From Crocinitomicaceae bacterium (GTDB taxonomy: Bacteria > Bacteroidota > Bacteroidia > Flavobacteriales_D > Crocinitomicaceae), in NCBI GenBank assembly GCA_023262855.1, contig JALQYQ010000062.1:1-64000 (forward strand): DNA of 64,000 bases. Direction: 5' to 3'. The notes beneath the pieces are model-generated. The model made no database searches, was not told where the DNA came from, and saw nothing but the letters and a program-made list of their open reading frames with translations. Shown here piece after piece: positions 44,399-52,071 of this stretch. Within the stretch, counting starts at the first letter, position 1; each line of letters starts with the position of its first letter. The translations under genes were made by a program, and so were the position numbers.

Positions 44399-45422
44399 TT
44401 GTTTTGAATAAGAAACGGTTTGAAATGAAGGAAATCAACGCCACTAATAAGGCCCAATTCATAAACGCCATTGGTGTTGCTGGCGGTTCTGATTTGTAAT
44501 GCTGATCGAGCATTTTTCGTTTTTCTAGCTTTTCAATTTGTTGGTAAATCTCTTTTAATCCTTCTTTATCGGTTGCTCTGAAGTATTGACCATTCGTTAT
44601 TTCAGCGATTTTCATCAAGGTAATTTCATCAATTTCAACTATTTGATTTTCGTAGCGAATTCCAAAAGGTGTTGCAACTGGAGTAGGTGCCTCACCATTG
44701 CTTCCAACACCAATTGTATAAACGCGGATGTTTTTAGCGCGCGCTAATTCTGCTGCTGTTAAAGGATCAATTTCACCGGCATTGTTACTTCCATCTGTCA
44801 ATAGAATGATGACTTTGGATTGTAAACTATCGCTGCGTAAACGTGTTACGGCAGTTCCTAAACCTGTACCAATGGCGGTTCCACCATCAATGTTTTCTTG
44901 ACCGATTTTATCGATTTGTTGTTTGAGAATACTGTAATCCAAGGTTGCGGGACAAGCAGTATATGCTTCTCCAGCGTAAACAACCAAGCCAATGCGGTCG
45001 CCACGTCTGCCATCGACAAATTCTTTGGCGACTTCTTTCGATGCTTCCAGTCGGTTTGGCTCAAAATCCATTGCCAACATGGAACCAGACACGTCCATGG
45101 TGATGATGATGTCAATTCCTTTTTTGTAGTTTTCATCGAAATCATCGAAGCTGGACCAATGGAATGGTTTGGCCATAGCCATGATTAATAAGGCTGCAAC
45201 AAGGCTTTGAAGAAGGATGTTTGTGCGTCTAACAAGAACAATCCATCGTGTTGAAAATTTGCGTTGCGTTTCTGAATTGCCTGAGAATTTCCAATCTCCT
45301 TGGCGTTTGGCTTCGCGCGTCCACAAGATCCAAAAAATGACCGGTACAAGCAAGAGTAACCACAACCAATACGGTGATTGAAAGTCGTATTCCCAAAAAC
45401 GGATGTTCCAATTATTCAGCAT
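44391..45422 (-). CDS. batA: BatA: vWA-domain membrane protein
   Basis: About 343 residues from MLNNWNIRFWEYDFQSPYWLW (45422); another in-frame Met lies 4 codons earlier. Two N-terminal transmembrane segments (about 18-36 and 62-85), the vWA domain with the MIDAS DVSGS (IIITMDVSGSMLAMDFEPNRLEASKEVAKEFV), GGTAIGTGLGTAVTRL and ILLTDGSNNAG, and a C-terminal helix. It overlaps the preceding gene by 11 bases. Paralogue of BatB; together they probably form a periplasmic binding unit driven by the MoxR ATPase. Confidence 0.9.
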   Translation of the reverse strand: MLNNWNIRFWEYDFQSPYWLWLLLLVPVIFWILWTREAKRQGDWKFSGNSETQRKFSTRWIVLVRRTNILLQSLVAALLIMAMAKPFHWSSFDDFDENYKKGIDIIITMDVSGSMLAMDFEPNRLEASKEVAKEFVDGRRGDRIGLVVYAGEAYTACPATLDYSILKQQIDKIGQENIDGGTAIGTGLGTAVTRLRSDSLQSKVIILLTDGSNNAGEIDPLTAAELARAKNIRVYTIGVGSNGEAPTPVATPFGIRYENQIVEIDEITLMKIAEITNGQYFRATDKEGLKEIYQQIEKLEKRKMLDQHYKSEPPATPMAFMNWALLVALISFISNRFLFKTNE

Positions 45423-46374
45423 GATCAAATTCAATTGGACTCGTTTCAGCGACCACTTGGCGGGCTAATTGAGCGTGTTTGTAAATAGCGATTTCATCGG
45501 GGTGTGATTTGGCAAATTTCACCATATCCGCTTCGTTGAGAATGGCACTGATCACTTGGATTGTTTCCGGATGCAAACCGCGTTGCGTCAAAAGTAATTT
45601 TGTTTCGTAGGATGTTTTCTCAAGTAAATTGATGTTGTACCGAGCGGATAAATACGAACGCAGAATGAAGGTCAATTCACTAAAGTGTTCTTTTACTTGG
45701 TTTTTCTCCCACAACTTGCTTTTTTCGAGGGCGTCAATTGCCAATAAGGTTTTCTCTTTTAGCGAAATCTCGTTTATTTTTTGAGGCTTTGTCTCCGCTT
45801 TTTTAAGCTTGCGCACCGCCCAAACAATGAGAGGAATGAGGATCAATGGAATGAGCCACCACCAGTTTTCGGAAACGAAACGCTTTACTGAGAAGGGTTC
45901 ATCTGGTATTTCTGCGAAGGATTCTTTGATGTCGTAAATGTCTTGACCTTTTTTTGCACTGACTAATTTTACGTTTAATTCAGTATCGGGAAAGTAGCAG
46001 GTAGAATCATTGATGCTGATGGACGGACCAGTAATTAGGTAAGATCCTTCATCCCATGCTGTGATTTCATAGGTTCCTTGCCAAATTGTTCCTTTTTTGC
46101 TTTTAACTAGTGTGTCTTTGAAAGGTGATTCAATTTCAATGTTGTCTGAAATGGCGTTTGACAAGCTACCTGTTTTTGCCATTAAGCGACTGGGTAACAC
46201 ACCGACAGCTGGTCGAAAAAGTGGTTTTTCACCATTTGCTACGGGAATGGTATACGTAATCGTAATTTTCTCACCAATTAAAATGGCGTTTTTGGAAATG
46301 CTTGTTTTCGCTGATTGGGCAAGGCTTGTCAGTGAAAGACTCAAAACGATGATATGTAGTAAGCGCATTCTCAT
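45412..46374 (-). CDS. Bat-operon membrane protein, BatD/DUF4381-like
   Basis: 320 residues. Signal peptide (to about 20), a beta-sandwich domain (20-170), one transmembrane helix (about 178-196, WWWLIPLILIPLIVWAV), and a cytosolic helical part (200-320) with LYSAR-like motifs (FILRSYLSARYNINLLEKTSYE). This type sits between the DUF58 and batA genes in many Bacteroidota. A role in the complex is inferred from position only. The start overlaps the DUF58 stop by four bases, and its end overlaps batA. Confidence 0.78.
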   Translation of the reverse strand: MRMRLLHIIVLSLSLTSLAQSAKTSISKNAILIGEKITITYTIPVANGEKPLFRPAVGVLPSRLMAKTGSLSNAISDNIEIESPFKDTLVKSKKGTIWQGTYEITAWDEGSYLITGPSISINDSTCYFPDTELNVKLVSAKKGQDIYDIKESFAEIPDEPFSVKRFVSENWWWLIPLILIPLIVWAVRKLKKAETKPQKINEISLKEKTLLAIDALEKSKLWEKNQVKEHFSELTFILRSYLSARYNINLLEKTSYETKLLLTQRGLHPETIQVISAILNEADMVKFAKSHPDEIAIYKHAQLARQVVAETSPIEFDHAE

Positions 46375-47240
46375 CCTCGCTGTTTGAATAAAGCTACTAA
46401 GGGTTTGATTAAGTCATCCTCTGTTGTACACGAAACACTATCGATGCCTGCTTTTTTGAAGGCTTTTAAAATTTCCTCTTCTTCGTCGAGGAAGTTTTGC
46501 TTGAATTTCTCTCGTACTTCTGGCGCACTCGAATTGACCCAAGTTGTTTCTCCTGTTTCGGCATTGTAGAGTTGTATGAAGCCCATGTTTGGCAATTCGT
46601 GCTCAGCTCTATCGGACAACTTGATGGCAATGGTGTCGTGGCGTTTTTTGGTCAAGCGCATGCCTTCCATGAAGTTGTTTTGGTCTACAAAATCACTTAA
46701 TACGAAGGTAATTGCTCGTTTCTTTTGGGTATTTCGCAGGAATTTCAATCCTTGGTTGAGGTTTGTTCCTTTGCTTTTTGGTTTAAATTCGATGAGTTCA
46801 CGCAAAATCATCAAGGCGTGTTTCTTTCCTTTTTCCGGTGCAATGAAGCGTTCCACTTGATCTGACACTAAGATTGCTCCGACTTTGTCGTTGTTGCTAA
46901 TTGCTGAAAATGCAAGTACAGCTGCGATTTCCAAGGCCACATCTTTTTTCGTTTTGTCTGTTGTTCCAAATTCTTCAGAGCCAGACACGTCAATGACAAG
47001 CATGACTGTGAGTTCACGTTCTTCTTCGAATACTTTTACATACGGGTCATTGTAGCGCGCCGTTACGTTCCAATCAATCGTGCGGACTTCGTCACCAAAA
47101 TGGTAGTTTCGAACTTCACTAAAGGCCATACCTCTTCCTTTGAATGCCGAATGGTATTCGCCCGAAAAGATGTGTTTGGTCAAGCCTTTTGTCTTGATTT
47201 CCAAACGGTGGATTTTTTTAATGAGTTCTTTTGTTTCCAA
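46371..47240 (-). CDS. DUF58-domain protein
   Basis: 289 residues. The DUF58 segment (about 40-125: FSEVRNYHFGDEVRTIDWNVTARYNDPYVKVFEEERELTVMLVIDVSGSEEFG) leads into a vWA-like domain with DVSGS. These proteins accompany MoxR AAA+ ATPases. No transmembrane helix, so cytosolic. Eleven bases after the moxR stop; its own stop overlaps the next gene by four bases. Confidence 0.9.
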   Translation of the reverse strand: METKELIKKIHRLEIKTKGLTKHIFSGEYHSAFKGRGMAFSEVRNYHFGDEVRTIDWNVTARYNDPYVKVFEEERELTVMLVIDVSGSEEFGTTDKTKKDVALEIAAVLAFSAISNNDKVGAILVSDQVERFIAPEKGKKHALMILRELIEFKPKSKGTNLNQGLKFLRNTQKKRAITFVLSDFVDQNNFMEGMRLTKKRHDTIAIKLSDRAEHELPNMGFIQLYNAETGETTWVNSSAPEVREKFKQNFLDEEEEILKAFKKAGIDSVSCTTEDDLIKPLVALFKQRG

Positions 47241-47251
47241 GGAAATTGCGC

Positions 47252-48274
47252 TTAAGGAACTTCTACTTTGTTGATGATTTTGTTGACGATGTCGGTTGCT
47301 GAGATGTTTTCCGCTTCTGCTTCATAAGTCAAGCCCATTCTGTGGCGCATGACATCAGGTGCTATTGCACGTACATCTTCTGGTACAACGAAGGCTCTAC
47401 CTTGCAGGAAGGCGAAGGCTTTTGCCGCTAAGGCCAAGTTGATGCTAGCACGTGGAGAACAGCCGAAGCCGATCATTGGTTCTAGGTTTGCTAAGCCGTA
47501 TTTCGCTGGTGTTCGCGTTGCATAGACTAAATCCACGATGTATTGTTCTACCTTTTCATCCAAGTAAATTTCGCGAACAAGCTCTCTTGCGCGCAGAATA
47601 TCGCTGGATGAAAGTACTTTTCCGCAGGAAGGGATCCCACCTTTTTGCACGTTTGTGCGTATGATTTGTTTTTCTTCTTCGATTGTTGGGTAGCCGAGGA
47701 ACACTTTCAACATGAAACGATCGACTTGAGCTTCTGGCAGGGGATAGGTTCCTTCTTGTTCGATTGGGTTTTGTGTAGCTAGCACAAGGAAAGGCGCCGG
47801 CAATTTATAGGTTTCATCTCCGATGGTAATTTGGCGCTCTTGCATGGCTTCCAACAGGGCACTTTGTACTTTTGCTGGGGCACGGTTGATTTCATCTGCA
47901 AGGATGAAATTTGCGAAGATAGGTCCTTTTTTTACTGTGAATTGTTCACTTTTCTGGTTGTAAATAAGCGTTCCAGTGACATCGGCAGGTAATAAATCAG
48001 GTGTGAATTGAATACGACTAAAGTCAACATCAATTGCCTCTGCTAATGTTTTAATTGCTAGTGTTTTTGCTAAGCCGGGAACTCCTTCAAGTAATACGTG
48101 ACCATCCGCCAAGAGTGCAATGAGTAGTCGATCAATCATGTATGTTTGACCAACAATTACTTTGCCTACTTCTTCGCGCAGGCGTTGCATGATGACTGTT
48201 TCGAGTTTAATTTTCTCACTGAGAATGCGCAATGCTTCCGCAGGATTTATCGGATTGATTGTATTATCTGTCAT
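47252..48274 (-). CDS. moxR: MoxR-family AAA+ ATPase
   Basis: 340 residues from MTDNTINPINPAEALRIL (48274); an in-frame Met lies eight codons upstream but is less likely. AAA+ core: Walker A GVPGLAKT, LLPADVTGTLIYN, Walker B FILADEINRAPAKVQSALLEAMQERQ, sensor region ATQNPIEQEGTYPLPEAQVDRFML, lid with GCSPRASINL. A chaperone-like ATPase that assembles the vWA partners. First gene of the moxR-DUF58-(BatD-like)-batA-B-C-D-E operon. Just upstream is a -7-like CACCTTTG (48297-48304, one mismatch). Confidence 0.93.
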   Translation of the reverse strand: MTDNTINPINPAEALRILSEKIKLETVIMQRLREEVGKVIVGQTYMIDRLLIALLADGHVLLEGVPGLAKTLAIKTLAEAIDVDFSRIQFTPDLLPADVTGTLIYNQKSEQFTVKKGPIFANFILADEINRAPAKVQSALLEAMQERQITIGDETYKLPAPFLVLATQNPIEQEGTYPLPEAQVDRFMLKVFLGYPTIEEEKQIIRTNVQKGGIPSCGKVLSSSDILRARELVREIYLDEKVEQYIVDLVYATRTPAKYGLANLEPMIGFGCSPRASINLALAAKAFAFLQGRAFVVPEDVRAIAPDVMRHRMGLTYEAEAENISATDIVNKIINKVEVP

Positions 48275-48384
48275 AAATCGAATAAGATGAATATACAAAG
48301 GTGTTAAAGTTAAGCTCTAAAACACTTGATTTTGCTGTTAAATATTGTTAACATTGTTTTGCATAAACTACCAAACCAGCACGA

Positions 48385-48747
48385 ATGGAAACACGCGTAT
48401 GTAAAGAATGTGGTCAGAAATTATCAGGGAGAAAAGATCAGAAGTTTTGTTCGGATTATTGTCGCAATACCTTCAATAATCGACAGAATGAAGACGCGAC
48501 TGCCTATATGCGCAGAATCAATACTATCTTGCGAAAAAACCGTCGTATATTGAGTGCAATGAATCCGTCTGGGAAGAAGACTGTTGATGGGATTCGTTTG
48601 GCTGAGGAAGGATTTAATTTTCATTATTTTACGAATATTTATACGACACAGAAAGGCGCGACGTATTATTTCTGTTATGATCAGGGTTATGTGAAGTTGG
48701 AGGGTGATCAGTATGTGTTGGTGCATAAGCAGGATTATGTGAAGTAG
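48385..48747 (+). CDS. Small zinc-ribbon protein of unknown function
   Basis: 120 residues. The N-terminus METRVCKECGQKLSGRKDQKFCSDYCRNTFNN has a CxxC...CxxxC zinc ribbon (cysteines about 6, 9, 22 and 26), as in small nucleic-acid-binding or ribbon-helix proteins. The rest is basic then beta-rich (NFHYFTNIYTTQKGATYYFCYDQGYVKL). DNA or RNA binding is suggested by the basic middle, but the function is unknown. Divergent from moxR. Followed by 380 bases of repeats. Confidence 0.8.
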   Translation: METRVCKECGQKLSGRKDQKFCSDYCRNTFNNRQNEDATAYMRRINTILRKNRRILSAMNPSGKKTVDGIRLAEEGFNFHYFTNIYTTQKGATYYFCYDQGYVKLEGDQYVLVHKQDYVK

Positions 48748-48822
48748 GAAGTTGGAGAGTTGTGGTAGGGTTTGATAAAGATGTATAGATGGCGCTTTGC
48801 TTGGGTCGCTTTGCTTGATTTG

Positions 48823-48872
48823 GCCACCCTTCGACCCATCGAGAACCTCAGGGTAAACAGGCTCAGTGCAAG
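48823..48872 (+). repeat. Dispersed 'CTTCGACAGGCTCAGTG' repeat, copy 2
   Basis: CCCTTCGACCCATCGAGAACCTCAGG followed by GTAAACAGGCTCAGTGCAAGGCGC; shares the CTTCGA and GGCTCAGTGC parts with the copies at 16182, 48992 and 51951. Confidence 0.55.
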
Positions 48873-48962
48873 GCGCTGAAGGACATTAAGACAAAGGACC
48901 GCTGCGCTAAAGGACATTAAGACAAAGGATCGCTGCGCTGAAGGACTAACAGACAAAAAAAC
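48870..48962 (+). repeat. AGGACATTAAGACAAAGGAC tandem-like repeat, copy B
   Basis: Two near copies of the 32-base pattern 'gaaggacattaagacaaaggaccgctgcgct', then a third shortened copy with gaaggactaacagacaaa. Intergenic. Same word family as 23331-23390 and 51935-52060. Confidence 0.7.
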
Positions 48963-48991
48963 GCTGCGCATATATTTTGAACCACATAAGG

Positions 48992-49016
48992 CACACTTCG
49001 GCAGGCTCAGTGCAGG
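48992..49016 (+). repeat. Dispersed 'CTTCGGCAGGCTCAGTG' repeat, copy 3
   Basis: CACACTTCGGCAGGCTCAGTGCAGG; nearly identical to the copy at 16182-16206 read on the other strand. Two further short units (gaaccacataaggcac and gaaccatataaggcacataag) flank it at 48979 and 49056. I find no gene in 48748-49132. Confidence 0.65.
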
Positions 49017-49132
49017 TATAAGGGCACATAATGGAAGGTTCGTTGCGCTCAGGTTTTGAACCATATAAGGCACATAAGGTGAGGAAGTTTCATAAATTTT
49101 GATGAGAATTGATGTGATTTGTTGGGGTTTGG

Positions 49133-49324
49133 TTAAATGTTGATTTTGTGTTCGAATTCGGAATGTTTGATGCCCATGAAGTTACAGAACTCGTCTACAG
49201 TGACAATTTGGTGTTTGTCTTTTCCGTAATGTGTTTTGATTTTCTTTAGAATTTCCCGGGCGGATCGTTCGCTTTTGCCAGTAATAATCATAATGTCTTT
49301 TGGGTAAATAGCAATTCGTTTCAT
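49133..49324 (-). CDS. Small HTH-like protein, conserved in Bacteroidota
   Basis: 63 residues: MKRIAIYPKDIMIITGKSERSAREILKKIKTHYGKDKHQIVTVDEFCNFMGIKHSE. Helices suggest an excisionase- or transposon-encoded-type helix-turn-helix (DIMIITGKSERSAREILKKI then EFCNFMGI). I recall very similar short proteins in many Flavobacteria; no function is known to me. It is divergent from the 249-residue gene and may regulate it. Confidence 0.6.
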   Translation of the reverse strand: MKRIAIYPKDIMIITGKSERSAREILKKIKTHYGKDKHQIVTVDEFCNFMGIKHSEFEHKINI

Positions 49325-49388
49325 TTTCTGTTTCGTGGTTTCAGTTTTACTTTAAAATTCTTTTTCATGCATTAAGCACGCTCTTGCA

Positions 49389-49449
49389 TGCTTTAACTAT
49401 GCTTTATCCATGCTTTATCTATTCTTTATCTATTCTTTATCCATTCTTC
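49389..49449 (+). repeat. 11-base tandem repeat (TGCTTTATCCA / TTCTTTATCTA)
   Basis: Five full units and one partial: TGCTTTAACTA, TGCTTTATCCA, TGCTTTATCTA, TTCTTTATCTA, TTCTTTATCCA, TTCTTC. It lies in the 436-base gap between the HTH-like gene and the next gene; otherwise I see no coding sequence there. The spacing (11 bases, one helical turn) could place protein-binding sites on one DNA face. Confidence 0.85.
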
Positions 49450-49759
49450 AAGTAGCTAATACAGTTCTTCTTGTTGCTCTGAATTTTCCTGTATTGTTTT
49501 TCTAAATGATTTAAGTGGGACAAAAATAAGTTGAAATGAACGTACGAAAAACTGCAAAAACGGTATAAAACGGCATAAAGTTTATGATTCGGAAGTGCTG
49601 AGTATCAAGTGGCTAGTGTTGCATTTACTTTTGAATTGTTCAAAGCGAAATCAATTTTTGGAGGGCCCACAAAAATGAAGTGTTCTGACGAGGATAATTC
49701 TGATTCGCAATGAATACTCGAGGGAAAGTCCCTTGATTTCAACTATTAAAAAAAGAAAA

Positions 49760-50509
49760 ATGGCAAGACAAAAAGGGATAATAAAAATCCAAGGTAAAAT
49801 TGGGGAGTTGTCTTTTTACACAACAAAAGATGGTAGCCTGGTTAGAGAGAAAGGAGGGTTAGATGCGAAACGCATTGCCACAGATCCGGCGTTCAAGCGA
49901 ACGCGAGAAAATGGTGCTGAGTTTGGATCTTCGGCATCCGCTGGTAAATTGATTCGAGATGCTTTTCGTCCGTTGATTCATCATGCAAGTGATCGACGTG
50001 TTACAGCACGGATGATGAAAATTATGACAGACATTAAGAACATGGATACGGTAAGTACTCGTGGAAGTCGAAATGTAGGTATTGGAATCACGAATCCGAT
50101 GGCGATGAATTTATTGAAGGGATTTAACTTCAATATTCAAAGTGTTTTGGTTAGTGTAATGTATAAACCATATACTATAAACACAGCAACTGGAGAAATT
50201 TCGATTCCAGAATTGAGTCCGATCAATGATTTGAGTTATCCAGAGGGAGCAACGCATATGACGATTCAATCGGCTTGGGCAAAAATCGATTTTGTTGCTA
50301 AAGAAAAAAGTGTTGAGGTGTCAAACGAATACAATGGACCAATAGATGCAAATACGGTGGATATTTTGTTAACACCTCCACAAGCTCCAGTGGGTAACGG
50401 AACAAATTTTCTATTACTGATGATAGAATTTTTACAGGAAGTTAATGGTGTTCAATACACCTTGAACAATGGGGCATTCAATTCGGCAAGTATCATCGAT
50501 GTTTATTAG
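49760..50509 (+). CDS. Conserved protein of unknown function (first gene of a small cluster)
   Basis: 249 residues from MARQKGIIKIQGKIGELSFYTTKDGSLVREKGG (a preceding in-frame codon at 49733 would add nine residues). The N-terminal motif GxIGELSFY..KDG.L.REKGG and the stretch ATDPAFKRTRENGAEFGSSASAGKLIRDAFRP are striking and, in my memory, shared by many Bacteroidota proteins without assigned function. The middle is basic (RRVTARMMKIM) and the C-terminal half is beta-rich. The three small genes at 50561-51244 follow closely. Could be a structural or phage-like protein, but there is no phage gene around. Confidence 0.65.
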   Translation: MARQKGIIKIQGKIGELSFYTTKDGSLVREKGGLDAKRIATDPAFKRTRENGAEFGSSASAGKLIRDAFRPLIHHASDRRVTARMMKIMTDIKNMDTVSTRGSRNVGIGITNPMAMNLLKGFNFNIQSVLVSVMYKPYTINTATGEISIPELSPINDLSYPEGATHMTIQSAWAKIDFVAKEKSVEVSNEYNGPIDANTVDILLTPPQAPVGNGTNFLLLMIEFLQEVNGVQYTLNNGAFNSASIIDVY

Positions 50510-50560
50510 GAATTGAATTATCACACTATTGAAAACAAATTAATTTAAAAAAGTTTTAAA

Positions 50561-50770
50561 ATGAATTTAAGAGAAAGAGTCATGGCAAAAACGCCAAAAT
50601 TTTACCGAACAATTCGAAAAATTGGATTGGGTTTGGTTGCAGCAGGAGGTGTTTTGGTATCTGCTCCAGTAGCAATTCCAAGTGGATTGGTTGTATTGGG
50701 TGGATATCTAATTGTTGCAGGAACAGTTGCAACAGCAGTTGCTCAAACGACGGTAGAAAGTGAAAAGTAA
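50561..50770 (+). CDS. Small two-helix membrane protein (unknown)
   Basis: 69 residues. Start at 50561 (MNLRERVMAKTPKFYRTIRKIG) or Met8 (50582). A basic amphipathic N-terminus is followed by two hydrophobic segments (about 24-40 and 44-62: LGLVAAGGVLVSAPVAIPSG and LVVLGGYLIVAGTVATAVA). The glycine/alanine-rich helices are holin- or pore-like in look, but nothing else supports lysis. Second gene of the cluster. Confidence 0.55.
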   Translation: MNLRERVMAKTPKFYRTIRKIGLGLVAAGGVLVSAPVAIPSGLVVLGGYLIVAGTVATAVAQTTVESEK

Positions 50771-50783
50771 AGTTAAACGTTTA

Positions 50784-51038
50784 ATGCATCCTTTGAAAAA
50801 ATTATTAGAAGGATTAAAACAAAGAAAAATGGAAATCAAACCAATTGTAAATGTAACAGAGGACTTGGAAGTCCAAGTGAAAATTAATAAGCCTACCCGT
50901 TTCAAGGCGGGAGCGGAGTTATCTGGTAAAGTTAACCGTGTTGGTGTTCAAGTGAATGAAGATTTAATTGAGAACAAGGAAGTGTTCGAATTGAAGATGG
51001 TTATTTCACGTGAGGCAATGGTAAATTCAACCATTTAA
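50784..51038 (+). CDS. Small basic/charged protein (unknown)
   Basis: About 84 residues from ATG 50784 (MHPLKKLLEGLKQRKMEIKPIVN). An alternative GTG start at 50760 would overlap the preceding gene, and an ATG at 50829 would give 69 residues. After a basic helix comes a beta-rich part (VTEDLEVQVKINKPTRFKAGAELSGKVNRVGVQVNEDLI and so on). No family recognised. Third gene of the cluster, 18 bases before the next. Confidence 0.45.
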   Translation: MHPLKKLLEGLKQRKMEIKPIVNVTEDLEVQVKINKPTRFKAGAELSGKVNRVGVQVNEDLIENKEVFELKMVISREAMVNSTI

Positions 51039-51055
51039 AAATCAATTAACTCAAA

Positions 51056-51244
51056 ATGGAACACCATGAACACACGACAGCTATTGGTACTCTTTCGGGG
51101 ACTTTACTTACAGTACTCGCCACGATCGATACTGAGGATGTTTTAAAAACCATTTTTTTAGCTGGTATTGGTGCTATTGTAAGTTTTACAATGAGTAAGT
51201 TTTTAACATGGATTTGGCAGTTTTTTCGTAAGAAAGATTGCTAA
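51056..51244 (+). CDS. Small membrane protein (unknown)
   Basis: 62 residues: MEHHEHTTAIGTLSGTLLTVLATIDTEDVLKTIFLAGIGAIVSFTMSKFLTWIWQFFRKKDC. One or two hydrophobic segments (about 10-28 and 32-55) with a short basic tail. Fourth gene of the cluster. I have seen closely similar short proteins beside the same 250-residue type in other Flavobacteriales, again without function. A terminator follows at 51275-51311. Confidence 0.55.
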   Translation: MEHHEHTTAIGTLSGTLLTVLATIDTEDVLKTIFLAGIGAIVSFTMSKFLTWIWQFFRKKDC

Positions 51245-51274
51245 AACTTCAATAATTCTTAACTAAATTTCAAG

Positions 51275-51311
51275 CGTCACCTTTCATTATTGGAGGGTGA
51301 CGTGTTTTTTG
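51275..51311 (+). terminator. Terminator after the small-protein cluster
   Basis: CGTCACC (51275-51281) pairs with GGTGACG (51296-51302), 14-base loop, then TGTTTTTTG. It overlaps the 3' end of the minus-strand pseudo-receiver gene, so it could act in both directions. Confidence 0.75.
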
Positions 51312-51636
51312 TAAATCGATTGATGGTTTGAATTAGCTCATCTAGTTCGCAAGCTTGATTTAGATAGATAATGTTGTCTTTAATGGTTATTCTTTTGTAT
51401 TCTGTTGATAGGCAAATTACATGAATATTCTGAAAGGATTGTTGCTTGGATAGCGTTTGAAGCTCTAGTTCGTTGATAATTAGAACATCTATTTGAATGG
51501 ATGAAAATCCTAAGGAATTTTGAGAGTAGTATACAATTGAAAAATTATTGATCCTTTCCAATATCAATTTTAACGTTTGAAGGAGGACGGGATGTTTTTC
51601 TATGATAGCGATGTGTATTTTCTCTTCTGGCTTCAT
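51277..51636 (-). CDS. Stand-alone receiver-like protein lacking the phospho-aspartate
   Basis: About 119 residues from MKPEEKIHIAIIEKHPVLLQ (51636). Receiver-domain-like fold: IAIIEKHPVLLQTLKLILERI matches the first helix of NarL-type receivers, but the acidic pocket reads EK, and the phospho-acceptor aspartate expected in 'DVLLxD' is Asn (DVLIINELELQ, about N55). No output domain. It is divergent from an XRE gene 79 bases away. It may act as a phosphorylation-independent partner or inhibitor; this is inference. Confidence 0.6.
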   Translation of the reverse strand: MKPEEKIHIAIIEKHPVLLQTLKLILERINNFSIVYYSQNSLGFSSIQIDVLIINELELQTLSKQQSFQNIHVICLSTEYKRITIKDNIIYLNQACELDELIQTINRFTKNTSPSNNER

Positions 51637-51715
51637 GAAATCAAAGTTAATTATTTTGCGCAAACAGGGCATATATGCTCTGTTTATTTTTTTGATTCCG
51701 TCCTACTTTCACCAC

Positions 51716-51931
51716 ATGGACGAAGAAGCATTTATGAAGCTATTGAGTGAACGAATACGTCAATTGCGAATCGAAAAGGGTTTGACTCAGATTGATGTAG
51801 CCTCAAAAATGGGTATTGATGATTCGTCGTATCGAAAAATTGAATCTGGACGCACTAATCCGACCTCCCGAACACTCTATAAATTGGCGGTAGCTTTGGA
51901 TGTTTCTGTATCGGATTTATTTCCAGAGTAG
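51716..51931 (+). CDS. XRE-family helix-turn-helix regulator
   Basis: About 71 residues from MDEEAFMKLLSERIRQLRIEKGL (51716; the frame stays open to 51602 but the longer form would run into the divergent gene). HTH: GLTQIDVASKMGIDDSSYRKIESGRTNPTSRTLYKLAVALDVSVSDLFPE, a typical short Cro/C1-type. Dimeric DNA binding is expected. Divergent from the pseudo-receiver gene across 79 bases, where auto-regulation is likely. Stand-alone after that; repeats follow. Confidence 0.9.
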   Translation: MDEEAFMKLLSERIRQLRIEKGLTQIDVASKMGIDDSSYRKIESGRTNPTSRTLYKLAVALDVSVSDLFPE

Positions 51932-51934
51932 TTA

Positions 51935-52060
51935 TTGGACTTTAGGACCGCTCACTTCGATAAACTCAGTGCAAGGCGCTGAAGGACTTTAAGACTTTAA
52001 GACAAAAGACTACAAGACAAAGGACTTTAAGACAAAGGACAAAAGACGAAGGACTTGAAA
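51935..52060 (+). repeat. AGGACTTTAAGAC repeat cluster, copy C
   Basis: Many near copies of AAGACAAAGGAC / AGGACTTTAAGAC in tandem (51935-52060), with a CTTCGATAAACTCAGTGCAAGG unit (51951-51976) inside, as at 48823. Intergenic. Confidence 0.75.
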
Positions 52061-52071
52061 ATTAAATAAAA

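Noticed and set aside
50561-51244. Holin/lysis cassette
   Set aside because: The small hydrophobic proteins look holin-like, but no endolysin or phage gene is present.
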